Shown here: positions 1-13,600 of the stretch, in pieces | Layout of the letters: the number at the start of each line of letters is the position of its first letter | How positions within the stretch are numbered: the stretch's first letter is position 1 | Assembly: GCA_033439685.1 (NCBI GenBank) | Contig: JAUEDM010000006.1 | Coordinates: 1,736,001-1,800,000 of the forward strand | Reading direction: 5' to 3' | DNA length: 64,000 nt | From: Apodospora peruviana | Taxonomy: Eukaryota > Ascomycota > Sordariomycetes > Sordariales > Lasiosphaeriaceae | Notes under the pieces: model-generated | Databases searched by the model: none | What the model was told of the DNA's origin: nothing | Seen by the model: only the letters and a program-made list of their open reading frames with translations | Position numbers and translations under genes: made by a program

Positions 1-3000
1 TGTAACAACAGGCTATGCTCGGTCTCGATGCGATCAGCGATGCCCGTGGCGCCGAGCTGGCGATACAAGCCGACCGCATCACGTAGTGCCGACCTCGCGG
101 AGCGTCGTCCAGCAGTCCTAATGAAGATATTTGCCATGAGGTAGTTGCCAAGTGCCTCCTCAAAGAGAAAGTTATGTTCCGAAGCATGATCCAGTGCCTG
201 CTCGTATTGCTGGATGGCTGTGCCATGGAGGCCTCGCATTTCCGAGACCTGAGCGTCAAGTAGCTTGGACCAGGTCAGGTAGTTAACATTATTAATCACC
301 TGCCAATCCTTAATTTTCTTGTTCAGCTCCTCGATCTTGCCTACTGTTTCTTCGACCTCAGGCTTGGAGCCATCTGTCACCGGACGAGGATCCTGCTGCT
401 GACGAAGAATCACCCCGGCCAAGGACAAGCCGTAGAATAGCATAGCCAGCCTTCCGTTGCGAGCAGACCATATCAGGGGTAGATTCTCGTAACAAGATTT
501 TCCGATCTCAACTGCTCGCTCGTAATGACCGTACAGAAACAGAGGTACCATTTCCAGAGTTTGGTAAAACATCAGTGACCTGCCGTCGTTGTTGGTGTTC
601 GTTGCAAGCCAGGATTTGTAGGTTTGGGCATTATGCTGCTCGTCGCTCAGGACCTCCAGTGGATTCTCAGCACGGGTCTTCCCCTGAAGAGCCCGGCAAA
701 CTTGCCTCACGGCAATAAGAAGAGTACCACCTCGGGTGTCAAGATGCCAATTGGGGATTTCTTCGCAGCTGTACTGACAGAATGACTCAAGGTCGGAGCA
801 GTCCTCACCAGCGAAGAATCTAAGCTGGGCACACAACCCAAAACTGAGGATGGTCGATGTCCGGTCTCCGGGAGCTGCGGCCGCATCGACTGTAGACTCT
901 AGCTGGTCCACCGTTTGCTTTATCGGATACTGGATATGCCCAACGAAATTTGCATATATCATATAGCTCCTAGCCATAGAAAACGGATCTCGATATTTAT
1001 CCAGCAACTCTAGGCACATTCCACCCAGATCTGTTGCGAACTGGATCATGTTGAAGCGGGAGAGTGCGACGATGGCAAGGTGGAGGAATGCAAGGCCAGA
1101 TTGCGGAAACGGGCCACGGGTGAGATGTATTTCCATCATGAGCAGTGATAAATGGTAGAAGGAGAGGCAGTCTGTCCACCATCCGGCGCTTGTCGTTTCA
1201 GCCAATACCGCACCGAGCGATGGTAGACTCGGATCGCTTGAGCCAGAGCCATGGAGAAGTGTGTTGCGATTGGTTGTTTGTATCTTGACTGACAGACTTT
1301 CGAATTGCTTATCGCACTTTGCAAACGTCGGATCCTCGTCAAAATCCACACCCAAAGCCCTAAGACATTGTTTGAGTGAGCCCAGGGCTTGCTTCGAATC
1401 TCCGCTCTGTGCAAAAATTCTTGACTGCAACACCCACGCGGGTGCCTTGTCAAGGGCAGTTCTCGCGCGGTCGAATATCGTCTGGAGCAGTACGTTGGCC
1501 GCACTTAGGTGACCCATGTACAGGTAACACTCCGCTGCTTGGAGGTAGAGTTGAATAGTTTCCTCATATGACACGTCTTCCGCGTCGTCCCACGGATTTG
1601 GCTGAAGTAAAGCGACGGCGTTACTATAGTATTTGGCAGCGGTAGGCCGAGCACCGTTTACGGCGGCCTCTCGGGCGCAGTCATAGAGTAGCTTTCGATA
1701 AGGATGTCGGCATAACACTTGCTTTCTGATTATATCCACCGATTCACAGATATGAGAGGCAGTGTTGTCTTTCGAGGTCGGGTCCGTAGCATAGTGTTTG
1801 AGGAGGGTCTGGGCGATGACAAAATGCATTTTCCGAGCATTGCATTCTTTAAGCGCTGACGCTGCTTGAATATATCTGTCGTGAACGAAACGGAAGCGGT
1901 CATCCCTATCGCTAGGAACAATGATGCATGCTTGGATGGCTGCTTCAAGTCCAGCAAGCACGTCTTGCTGTGTCGATGTGCCGCCGTTGCTAATGTGCTC
2001 TGCGTGAGTTTCGGGGCAGTCATCGTCGCACTGAAATTCACCGGCCATCAGCCTACAAATAAGGTCGAATGAAAACGTCTGCCCAAGCAATGCAGCCCAG
2101 GCAAGGATCGACCTCGAGGCTGGTGGAAGCTCGCCAAGTCGCCGGGTGATAAATGCAGTGTCCAGAACATCATAGTCCTGCTCTCCTTGAAACTGGTGAA
2201 AAAGCATATCCAGATCGTACTTCCAGTGGCCAGAGTGGTAGTCGTACCAGATGCATTTCTTCCGGTGGCCCGCGCTGAGCATCTCACGCATGTAAAATGG
2301 ATTTCCCGCAGTCTTAGACTGGATAACCAGGGCCAGCGGCAAGACATCTTCTTTCGGAAGGCAAAGTGTTGCAGAGACATACTGCACTATGTCGTCCTCG
2401 CTCAGAGGTGTGAGTGTTATGTTCGTTATTGTAGGGCCGGCAGATCTGGGGAATTCTTCAGACTTGGGTGGGCTTATAATCTTCTGGACGTCCTCAGGAG
2501 CCAACTCCTCCGGACGATATGTAATTATGATTGCCATTTTGAGTCTCGCTGCAATGATTTGCGTAATCAGCTCAAGCGATTCGGTGTCGGCAAAATGCAG
2601 ATCATCCAGGCAAAAGCAGATGAACTTGTAATGGGTAAACATCCGCAGCACGTCGAGGAATGTATTCATCAGTCGGATCGTTTTGGTGGAAGTTCCAGCC
2701 CTGAGAAAGTCCTGCGAGGTTTGAGCGGAGTGTTTTGAAGAAGGCCGCAAGCTTGGCGACGTGCCGGGAACATCTGGTGATGAACCACGCCGTTTCAGTG
2801 TTTGGGAGCTGGAAGACGTGGAGGAGCGTACTGATGGCGACCCTTCGGCAGCCCCCAAGAGAAACTCGGGCAAACCGAGGACCTTGTGTAACATAGGCCA
2901 TACCGGCCGCACATGCTGCTTTAGCGCCTGGTGAAAAGGTGTCTCGGTGTTTCTCTCGCCCCATACTTGGCGGAACAAGGAAGATAGCAGTTTGAGTAGC

Positions 3001-4943
3001 GGCCCAAAAGCAGTCCTCCTGGCTGTGTCAAACTTGGCAGTGGCACAATAGCCCCTCCTGCGTGCGTCTGCCAGAATCGACCGAACAAGATAGCTCTTCC
3101 CCAGGCCCCCTGCTCCCTCAATGGTCACAATCTCACAGTGACCTTGCCTCCTAAACTTGGCTGAGCCGAGTTGGCGTGACAAGCTCGACGAAGAATCGAT
3201 GGTCGCGCCGGTGCTATGCCGTGTAATATCGACACTAGCGCTGTCATTGAGACTCGAGGTTTCGAAGGAGACACTATGCTGCCGTTGTTCCCAAGGTCGG
3301 TGGACGCGAATACCAGCTGAAAGGGTCGAGTTACCAGACGAAGTTGTTTCGCCAGAAATGGTTGCTGAATCGGGTCCAAGTGCCGAGGGCTGAAGACTAT
3401 TCCTCGACCTTGGATCCGTGGACACGGTTTGAGCGAAAGAGCCTCCGCTGAGCCGATTCGCCCCTTCGGTGGAACTGGCGCCTTCGCTGGAGCCTTCGGT
3501 ACCGTCAACATGATCACCGGACATCACTGATCCGTCAGACCAGTTTCCTCCGCCCTTCGGGTTTATAGAATGACTCTTGGCAACCCTCGCTATTACTTTC
3601 AGGAGAGCAGCCTTTTCACGATCTCGGCCGATCAACATGGTCGGCAGCATAAAGAACGATGATACGTCTCTTGAGGCGATTTGGAATTCTTTCAGACCCA
3701 TCACGTCGCCGTCGCTAAGTAGTTGTTGAACTCGGGTCAGATCAAAGCGAAGGCCACTCGCTGAATAGTACCGGTCGCCAACATTCTTGGATGTGCATTT
3801 CTGAATAATCCGCCCAATCACATCGGGAATATCAATGCGAATGGCCGAGACGCTAGGTATCCTTCGGCCCAGGACGCCCTGGACGATATCAAGAGGTGTT
3901 TCTCCCTGAAAGACGGGCTGTTGGGTCAGGAGGCTCCAGAACAGGACCCCCAATGAGTAAATGTCGGTACGGCTGTCGGGTTCGGCGGGCATTCGGCCTG
4001 TCTGCTCCGGGCTGATGTACTGTAGCTTGTTTCTGGCTCCCAGCTCTTTTGACAGTGCAGACCAACCGGTGCTCGTGAGTCCATGCTCAAAGGACCTCAG
4101 TCCCGAGCCGAAAGATATCAGCTTAACCTTGTTGGAGCTAATATTGTAGTGGAACGCATCCCCCCGGATTTCGCCATGGACGATCCCCTGACTATGGTGT
4201 ATAATCTCGAGACATTGGGTGGCGCCGATGGCAAAATCAAGAAAGTGCTGTAGACTGATTGGAGGATCCAGGGCAGGATTCTCGTTCCGATGGGCTTCCC
4301 ACCGGTCATTGTGCTTCTCAGCGTAATAAAAGGCCGGGCCAAGGTTCAGCACCCTGGGCACGTAGTTGGGGCCCGGAAATAGGTAGATGGCCACGATGAT
4401 AGTACCGCGGTCGCCGGGCAATGGAGTCAGCCGGACGAGATCCAGCGGCTTGGTAATGTGCTCTCCAGTGGGGTCCGCACTTGAGATCAAACCCTTCGCA
4501 ATGTGAAAAGCCCGTTCCTCGCGGAGAACATGATAAGACACCCTCGCAACGACCTGTTCTTCGATAACGGGGCTGTCGGCGGAAGCATTCTGAAGAACGC
4601 CCGGCGGGGAGGTGGCCGAACGCTCGCTTCCAGCATCGCTCTGAGAGGCGGAGTGGCCAGGGCGGTCTGCGGGGGACATCCGAGTAGAGGACGACGTGAG
4701 GCGGGCCAGAGACGCTGGGCTTGTGGTGTTGTTGTAAGGGGCAGGAGAGGCGGGCGCTGGGGTGCCTGTGGTTGAGTAGGCGGAGACAAATCTGGTACCG
4801 AAGAAGTGCCAGTTGTCGTATGACGAGTGGAAGGGTCGCGCCGAGTCGTCCCAGGCATATCCGGCAATCTGGCGCAGCCGCTCGAAGATGCGCGCCGGAG
4901 GGCCGAGCTGTTGGTCGTCGGGTGGGATTGCGGTGGAATCCAT
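1..4943 (-). CDS. Group X-type hybrid sensor kinase, N-terminal part (cut by window edge)
   Basis: An open frame without any stop runs from the ATG at 4943 (context GCGACCATGG) to the left edge, giving 1647 complete codons and no visible intron. Residues about 100-400 form a protein-kinase-like domain ending in the 'YISPEQTGRM...DIYSLGVLFWSLL' signature typical of this family. Its HRD motif reads HGE (H256) and its DFG motif reads SFG (S277), so it is probably a pseudokinase. A P-loop ATPase module follows, with Walker A GAGGLGKS (K616) and Walker B CLDDLH (D780, D781). After it comes a long alpha-helical, TPR-like region from about 1000 onward. This order matches the fungal group X histidine kinases (Candida Chk1, S. 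pombe Phk1/Mak2), which act in peroxide and morphogenesis phosphorelays. GAF, HisKA, HATPase and receiver domains would lie left of the window. The domain order is seen; the role is inferred from the family. Confidence 0.88.
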   Translation of the reverse strand, partial: MDSTAIPPDDQQLGPPARIFERLRQIAGYAWDDSARPFHSSYDNWHFFGTRFVSAYSTTGTPAPASPAPYNNTTSPASLARLTSSSTRMSPADRPGHSASQSDAGSERSATSPPGVLQNASADSPVIEEQVVARVSYHVLREERAFHIAKGLISSADPTGEHITKPLDLVRLTPLPGDRGTIIVAIYLFPGPNYVPRVLNLGPAFYYAEKHNDRWEAHRNENPALDPPISLQHFLDFAIGATQCLEIIHHSQGIVHGEIRGDAFHYNISSNKVKLISFGSGLRSFEHGLTSTGWSALSKELGARNKLQYISPEQTGRMPAEPDSRTDIYSLGVLFWSLLTQQPVFQGETPLDIVQGVLGRRIPSVSAIRIDIPDVIGRIIQKCTSKNVGDRYYSASGLRFDLTRVQQLLSDGDVMGLKEFQIASRDVSSFFMLPTMLIGRDREKAALLKVIARVAKSHSINPKGGGNWSDGSVMSGDHVDGTEGSSEGASSTEGANRLSGGSFAQTVSTDPRSRNSLQPSALGPDSATISGETTSSGNSTLSAGIRVHRPWEQRQHSVSFETSSLNDSASVDITRHSTGATIDSSSSLSRQLGSAKFRRQGHCEIVTIEGAGGLGKSYLVRSILADARRRGYCATAKFDTARRTAFGPLLKLLSSLFRQVWGERNTETPFHQALKQHVRPVWPMLHKVLGLPEFLLGAAEGSPSVRSSTSSSSQTLKRRGSSPDVPGTSPSLRPSSKHSAQTSQDFLRAGTSTKTIRLMNTFLDVLRMFTHYKFICFCLDDLHFADTESLELITQIIAARLKMAIIITYRPEELAPEDVQKIISPPKSEEFPRSAGPTITNITLTPLSEDDIVQYVSATLCLPKEDVLPLALVIQSKTAGNPFYMREMLSAGHRKKCIWYDYHSGHWKYDLDMLFHQFQGEQDYDVLDTAFITRRLGELPPASRSILAWAALLGQTFSFDLICRLMAGEFQCDDDCPETHAEHISNGGTSTQQDVLAGLEAAIQACIIVPSDRDDRFRFVHDRYIQAASALKECNARKMHFVIAQTLLKHYATDPTSKDNTASHICESVDIIRKQVLCRHPYRKLLYDCAREAAVNGARPTAAKYYSNAVALLQPNPWDDAEDVSYEETIQLYLQAAECYLYMGHLSAANVLLQTIFDRARTALDKAPAWVLQSRIFAQSGDSKQALGSLKQCLRALGVDFDEDPTFAKCDKQFESLSVKIQTTNRNTLLHGSGSSDPSLPSLGAVLAETTSAGWWTDCLSFYHLSLLMMEIHLTRGPFPQSGLAFLHLAIVALSRFNMIQFATDLGGMCLELLDKYRDPFSMARSYMIYANFVGHIQYPIKQTVDQLESTVDAAAAPGDRTSTILSFGLCAQLRFFAGEDCSDLESFCQYSCEEIPNWHLDTRGGTLLIAVRQVCRALQGKTRAENPLEVLSDEQHNAQTYKSWLATNTNNDGRSLMFYQTLEMVPLFLYGHYERAVEIGKSCYENLPLIWSARNGRLAMLFYGLSLAGVILRQQQDPRPVTDGSKPEVEETVGKIEELNKKIKDWQVINNVNYLTWSKLLDAQVSEMRGLHGTAIQQYEQALDHASEHNFLFEEALGNYLMANIFIRTAGRRSARSALRDAVGLYRQLGATGIADRIETEHSLLL

Positions 4944-6168
4944 GGTCGCCGCGGGTCTTCGAATGCGGGCAAGCTCAAGGATCACGGGTTAGTCGGGACG
5001 GCGTCGTCGGCGCGAAAGTCATTTTCCGGTCATGTCATATATAGAAGATGTTTTTGGATCGAGGAACAAATGAGATGGTACACGAGAGACGTTGTGTTGC
5101 GCAGGGGGAGTGCTCTCGCAAGACGAAGTTGGAATTTCAAGTTGTATGAAAGACCGGTTTCGCCAAGCCAGAGCCAGAGCCAGGGCGTCGGTAGCGGTGG
5201 CTGCAGTAGCTACTGAGGCAGTCTTGCGCGTGTCTGAAATTGCGTTCGTTCGACAGGTATCGGTATCGGTAACTGGTAGACTGGACTGTTGAGTCGTGCA
5301 GTCGCGTAGTCGTGCAGTGCCGCTGCAGTGGTTTGTGGTTTGTGGTTCGAAATACCAGCAGAGGTGGTGGTGGTAGGAATGACCAAAGAAGGCAAAATCG
5401 GTAGCCGATGGACATGGAACCCCCAAGCCCGAATGGGATTAGTTGTCGAACAGTTGGCGAGGTTGAAGACAGCTGGGGAAAATGGGTTGAACTGGTTACT
5501 TGGTAGGGGTGCTTGGCGACGCCGACCTGCTCAGCGTGACCATCAACTGGATCAATCCGCCTGTATTCAATACCTAGGTACTCGGTGCTATCGTCAATTC
5601 AGTACGGATTACCAGCCCGGAGGTACGTGACAGCGGGCAGCGACCCTACTACCCCCAATATGAGGTGCACGAGCGGCAAAACAGCTTGAGGAGAGGGAGA
5701 GGCAGGAGGGCAGCGGATGGAACCAGCAGCCACAATTCGAATTAGCGGAAACCGATGAGGAGAGAATGGGCAAAATTCCCGCCAGAAAGCTCCCGTGATT
5801 TACAGCGCTGTACCTTTCTGGTGTACGGAATACCGGGCCCGGTCAAGACCAGTCCAGGAACACAACCTGCTTTTTACACGTACCAGCCAAAAAGCAGGTA
5901 GCTGCCTCCACATTTTTGGCAGGCATGTGCTGGACACTACGAATACAAATTCGATCTTGATTCAGCGGGTGGGATTGTGTACACGCAGGACACGTTATTG
6001 GTGGTCTGGTGATGTACCAATTCGTTCTGGTAGTAGTCATGGATACCCGGAATCTTGTGTTTAAACCAGACACCACCCACCTCACCGCCAGATCCCCATC
6101 TTGGGGTTCACCCTTACACTTTTTTCACAGTGCTCGGGGAAATGGGGGATTCCCAGATTCCCATCCCA

Positions 6169-6188
6169 CCCCCCCCCCCCCCCCCCCC
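6169..6188. repeat. Poly-C tract, 20 nt
   Basis: An uninterrupted run of 20 cytosines lies in intergenic DNA about 1.2 kb upstream of the sensor kinase start. The length may be affected by sequencing slippage. A run of the same length on the opposite base (G) occurs at 41609-41628. Confidence 0.9.
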
Positions 6189-7348
6189 TCTCACTCTTGG
6201 CCCAGCCACATCACCACCCAAAATGATGGGGATCTCTTCGGCCTATATGGGCCCCAATAGTCCAATAACAGCCAAGCCAGTGGGCCATAACAATGAGCGA
6301 TCCAAGTTTTGTCAACGGAACGCGGATATCAGGCTCACAGCCAAGACCGCCTGCGTACATACTTTACGGTTTACCGAACAAATTGGATGTTAAGGTACGG
6401 AATATTTGAAATCTCTATAGGTTCCCGCCTGGCCCCGCCTGACGACATCAAGAAAACCTGAGCTAAAGTTTGGTTTATTAACGGAGCACCTTTCATCTGA
6501 TTTCCTTCCAGACCATCTTCCAAAACCTTACAAAAAGACGAAAGAACCGTCGGAACCTTTTTGCTTTCGCCTTGAGATTCAGTCGTTGTGACGTTTTCGA
6601 GACATCATGATGCTTCGGGCTGCTCCCAAACCCCTTCTTGTCACCCACCCCAGGAAATCGGACGGCACAGCGCCATTGACGTCACAGCAGAGGAATGTAG
6701 AGATACCATTCGCAGAGCACGAGCAACACGTGTAACATCATCCATAATACGCACGAAACCCCAGCCAGTCGGCTGGCAGCGAATCAGAACGAAAGAGGCA
6801 TTTTATGTGTTGAAAATGCCCAATCACCTATTTTCAGGGGCCAGGGGGCACATCAATCGTCAGTCATATAACGGTGCCTCAAAGCTCACGACCGCGTAGT
6901 TGGGGACAGCCTTTCTCTCTCACAAAACAAAACAAAATTACGAACTTCGAATTGGATTTGCTTCTTGTCATGATTACTTTGAGGGCCGCAGACAGGATGT
7001 GAATGATGATGTGTCGCGTTCAATGCCGATGATGATGGCAATTGAGGCGGCATGTACCTTCGGGCTCATTAAGCAACCCAACATTCACTCCTTTCCTCAT
7101 CCAGGACTTCTATGTAGGGTATATTCAATGAAAAACAACGTGTTCTCTTGAAGAAAGGGGTATAAAAAAGTGATGTACATCTCAACCTCGTGTATCCAAA
7201 CCTACATTTCCGGCATCAACTCCCAACTACTCGACACCATTTGTAGTTCTCGTCCGAAAGAATACGTTGTGGCATAACTAGATGGCGTGAAAATGCCACA
7301 TGTAATCGTAGACGTGGTCAGAGATATCTACCTTTTCTAGAGCTGAAT

Positions 7349-7755
7349 TTATCCCTGCTCCAACCTCATACGACATAACATGGCAACAACCACAGCGCCC
7401 ATGTACAAGAGAGCTCCCTTCCGCACCAGTATATCTGTTCCAAGACCGACTGCTCGCTGCGGGCCGTCTATGTTATCCGGTATGTCCGGTAGAATGGCGG
7501 ATCTGTCGCCGAAAAATATGAACCCAAATCCGGCTTGATGTGTAGCAAAGCTTGGACACCTCGTCATCAGCATGTTCCTTGTCCTTCTTGTTCTTGGTGA
7601 CGAATGTGGCGAGCGATGAAAAGTCGTCTCGCATCGGAATGCCTGCTTTCAATGTTTGCGGGCCATGGCTTGCCGTGATTGACCCAAAGGTATTCCTCAA
7701 CTCGGGGAGCGAAAGTAAGTTGGCGGGAAGAGCAATTGTCTCTTGAGTTGAGCCT
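7349..7755 (-). pseudogene. Possible gene relic or unrecognised terminal exons
   Basis: On the minus strand a possible acceptor (ATATAG) near 7755 is followed by about 65 codons that look protein-like: a leucine-rich start (LPANLLSLPEL), then FGSITASHGPQTLKAG, then a charged stretch ending KDKEHADDE near 7556. A second frame nearby ends with a hydrophobic, membrane-like segment (GALLYMGAVVVAMLCRMRL) and a stop near 7349. Joining the two needs an intron with an atypical donor (GTGTCC). Upstream of 7755 all minus-strand frames are closed by stops, so no 5' end is present. I do not recognise the family. It may be a decayed 3' end of a gene or simply chance. Confidence 0.25.
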
Positions 7756-8395
7756 ATATATCAGTATATTAGAGGACAGTAATGCCTGAGGAGAAACGAA
7801 TTCACAGCTATAAGGTGAAATAATAAGGACGTGAGATATCAAATTGAAATACACTTCATATAAACTTCTTTCAGCGTTTTACGCTCTTCTATCTTCAAAA
7901 TGGACCTTTACTTATTCTCGAAGTCACAACACGGATGATAAATTGGGAAGATGACTTAACCCTTCTTCGATGCGACATAAAGCATCACACGGGACTTCAT
8001 CATTTGTCCACCCAACGGTGTCAAGCTCGACAGTATATAGCAGAGGAAAGGGCAAAACCTGTGTATCTCTTTTTGAACTCTATCCCCAAAACTACCTAGG
8101 TATTAAACGTCTCTATGTCGAGAAACACAGCAAAATGGCAAAGCAAACAAGGAATTTGTCTGCCTAACTAGATATCGCTCCACCGCTGCTCTACGATGCC
8201 ATCCAAATCCCAATCAAAAACGGGCTGCCTGCAAAAGAGAAGCAAGTAGGAACAACTGTCGCGAGGAAGCAAAAATGGAAATGCCCAGATCCTACGAGCA
8301 CCTCTATAAACTGTGTGCGTACAACAACTCCCGCGCTACGCTGTATATTTCCTTATCCACATGGTCCGCCATTGTTGTTTTTAAGACTAATCCAT

Positions 8396-10389
<1,994 letters not shown>

Positions 10390-13300
10390 TGGGGAGAAGG
10401 GCGTGTGCTTTGGTGGAAGAAGGCTCGAAGATGCAGACAAATATGTCGGGAGAGTTTCTGCGCGAACCGAAAGAGGCTCCCAGACAATGTATAGCAAGCA
10501 GAGAGAGAGAGTGGCGTGAGCGGGAGCTTCACGGGAAAGACGATGGAAGCTATCGTGTAAAGGACGGGAGTTTACGGTCAGACAGGGTACAAATGTCGTC
10601 TGGAATGTTGGTCCCCTGGGCTCCAGATTCCCCCAAAAAAAGAAAGGAGCAATTTGCGCGGACGCGGCCGTGAGTGGCTGATTGGCCGTTACATGGTGGG
10701 CCGCAACCGAGGGTGCCCCTGGCACGGTGGCACAAAGCGGCCAGGGAATCTTGCATTGGGTTGCAGGGATAAGGGACGCTAGCACGGCACCTCACAATTT
10801 GAAGCGGATGGCTCAATGGCGGAAGCATCCACGGATGGCGGTGGTCCCTTTTCACAGCCTTGGGCAATCCTCGACATTTGTTCAAAGTCGCACCGGAGGA
10901 GCCACCCATTTCTGTACGCGACTCACCGAGTTACAAGAGCCACACCGTACTGTGGTACGTGTAGGCCTGTGGATGATATCTCAGCAGCAAGGTACGGGAT
11001 ACAGGATAGGAATACGAAACCATATCACCATACTGCTCCCACCATCTTCCATGATGCGGCCTCGAACTCGACCGGCTTGACCTCTCCTCGACCCAGGCCA
11101 TAGTGACCAGCAGTGAGATTCTAGGCTTTGTAGGTAAGGTAGGTAAGGTATTTATGACGATATCTTCTTGTCATGTTTCTGTGGCACTGTGTTTCATCAT
11201 CAGGGGCCAGTTCCTTCTTTGATTCTCGCTGAATTCCCGTCAGCAACCAACGGCCGGCGTCGGGGTGTCTAGTCTCAACATTGGGGACATTCTATTGTTT
11301 AGTTTAAACTTGGGATTTTCGACCAGCATTGTCAAATGTTTCAGAAGGATGTACACGGCAAGGTTCATCTTCCCGACTTCCATTCAGGGACAATTCCCGC
11401 AAGTATTGGCTTTAAGAGACAGACAACTGACTCGATCAACATTAGTATTAGGTTGGCCAGCATGTATTTGCTGGTGTATACGGATCCTTAGCAATCACGT
11501 CTTGCCGCAGATCCGAGGCCTTGTCCTGGTTTTAATAACAGAAGGAGATCGATAGGAGCCCAGCATATTTGGCAAGATGCATCGTCACCATCTCAAGCCG
11601 AAACAGCCTATAGCAAACGACGAGCCGCAAGTCGACAGCGCAAACAAGGTCGTCCCGGGTTCAGCTGCATGTGCAAATGATTCGAACGGAACACGGACAT
11701 GCTATGATGTTGTACAGAACTACTGTGTAGAGTCGGGCCAAGATGACTTTTTTGTTCAACGTGTCACTGACCGAGACTGCATGGACATGACCTGCTGGTG
11801 TGCAAGCCATCTATGGCTTCTGCGCAGTCCTCCTCGGATATCTACCTGATCTTGCCTACTTGCATATAGGGGAGGATATATGCATCAGAGGCACTATATG
11901 TTGCTTTGGCAATGCGCTCACGGTTGGCATCGGTCGTCCATACCCACATTGAGGCATCTGTCCGTCATTAACCAGGAGAGATACAAGGGTGGCGGCAGTT
12001 GTTGTTAGTCCAGACGAATCCGTAGATAGCTGCCGGCTACCCGTACGGAGATAACCAGCAACAGTCGAGACCCGGCCTCGTGTCACATCAAAGTGCGGTC
12101 GCCTTCAGGCTTCTCGTGCAATGGCACGAATGGCACGGTCAAGACGAGCCACCTTGCTTTTCATGCAGTCAACAGAATGCACTGCGCCTGCACGTTGCCC
12201 CGTTGACGGGTCTTCCTGTGCAGCATATCATGCATCACCAACATAATCGTGGCTGTTTCCAAGAGGGTCTGTAACCGACTTGGAAGCGGCGCAAACCTTG
12301 CCTGTCAGCTTTGGGAATCCGAATCATCAACTTGACAACACATCACCTCCAACACTGTAACGCAGTTCTGTATGAGAAGGTCGAGCCAAAAAAAAACCAA
12401 AAAAAAAACCAAAAAAAAAGGCCTTCTGCAAAGATGCTGAGAGCGATTGCCTTGAGGTTAACCAAAGGACCGAGCCAGGCGACGGTCTTGCCTCCGATAA
12501 TCTGGCTTGGCCGACATGTGGCCCATGGGGGACTGCTGATTCGACCTGGGGAACGACATCGCAATCTTGCGTGGGGAACCGCCAAATCTTCCAGGGTTGC
12601 TTTCGTCAAACACGGGAAAAGGACGTGCGGCTACACACAATCTGAGCCTAGTGCCGATCTTTCTCCTTGGGCCTATCTCGAATAATAAACTTGGCAGCTA
12701 GAAAAATCAGCTTTTACGTTTCCTTCGAAAACCATACCTAGAACCTACGGTAGACTATGGATATCGCGCCCTGCCTTGAACTGCCCACATCCCTTGTGAA
12801 AAAGACTAGAGTATAAGCATCAAGTAAATGGCGTTCTAGGTAGTTATCCCGTAGTCTAGACCAACCAAAAGCTCAGTCCTCGACGGAGGCAAACTCAATT
12901 ATATGTTTTGCGGGAGCGAGCATGCTTCTTTGATGCCACGGAAACAATACCAATAACAGTCCGTTCGACAAAATCCGACCACGGCAGCCTGGTGGATGGG
13001 AGATTGTGATCCGATAGGGCTTTTGCGGGCCAGATTTCAAAGTGCTTATCCCGTTCCTGCAATCCTCTTGGTCCCAATTTCCCAGATAAAAAAATACTTG
13101 TTCGAGTTGATTGGCAAGTTGGCGGAATTTCCCCCGGGCTGTGTCAGCTCGCAACCAGCCAGTCCACACCCAAAAGGGCAATAACCGTTCCGTGCCGCAC
13201 GCGTCGTCGCCCCCTATCATACGCCTGCGTGGTGTAAGTAACCCATAACCCCGTACCTTGACTTTTTATTCCAAGCCTCCTTTTGTCCTTCCATCCCAAC

Positions 13301-13600
13301 CAAACCGCCCCCCCTATTCCGAATTAAAGTTCGAGCCACCACCGACCGACCGCTTCGACGAGGGGCCATCGCGACGTTCTGTCTTCTCTTCCCACAGCGC
13401 ATCCCCTTAATAGCAAAATTTCTGGGCTCAGCAGGCTCGGCCATCCACTCGTTTGTGTCATCTCTTTCCGAAAGCGACTTTGACCGCCATCGATAGCTGC
13501 GACGACACCTCCCAATCGCGCGCATCGCTCGAGTCTACGAGCAATCCTCGACGGCCACAATCGCGAAACACACCTCTGTTAAATAGTCCAGTGCATAAAG
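10390..13600. other. Shared upstream region of the mutase and the TPT transporter
   Basis: This 3.2 kb divergent intergenic region separates the two ATGs. It holds tandem AGGTAAGGT-like repeats near 11133-11150 and an A-rich block at 12390-12420 (runs of A separated by CC). CT-rich DNA precedes the transporter start at about 13240-13330. One short cysteine-containing frame at 11577-11849 is listed separately. I see no other supported gene. Confidence 0.6.
11577..11849 (+). CDS. Small cysteine-containing frame, doubtful
   Basis: This 90-codon frame begins MHRHHLKPKQ and carries cysteines clustered in its second half (TCYDVVQNYC, DRDCMDMTCWC). The spacing recalls small secreted cysteine-rich proteins. 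There is no N-terminal signal peptide in this frame, and I could not find a convincing upstream exon that would supply one. It matches no family that I know. It may be one exon of an unannotated gene or a chance frame in the promoter region. Confidence 0.15.
   Translation: MHRHHLKPKQPIANDEPQVDSANKVVPGSAACANDSNGTRTCYDVVQNYCVESGQDDFFVQRVTDRDCMDMTCWCASHLWLLRSPPRIST

Larger units (their letters stand above)
4944..8395. other. Intergenic region upstream of the sensor kinase and downstream of the mutase gene
   Basis: This 3.45 kb stretch holds the presumed promoter and leader of the left-hand kinase. It contains no frame that I can tie to a protein family. It includes a 20-nt C run (6169-6188) and a short frame on the minus strand at 7349-7755 that may be a gene relic, listed separately. 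The remaining open frames are short and lack start context, splice continuity or recognisable motifs. Confidence 0.6.
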
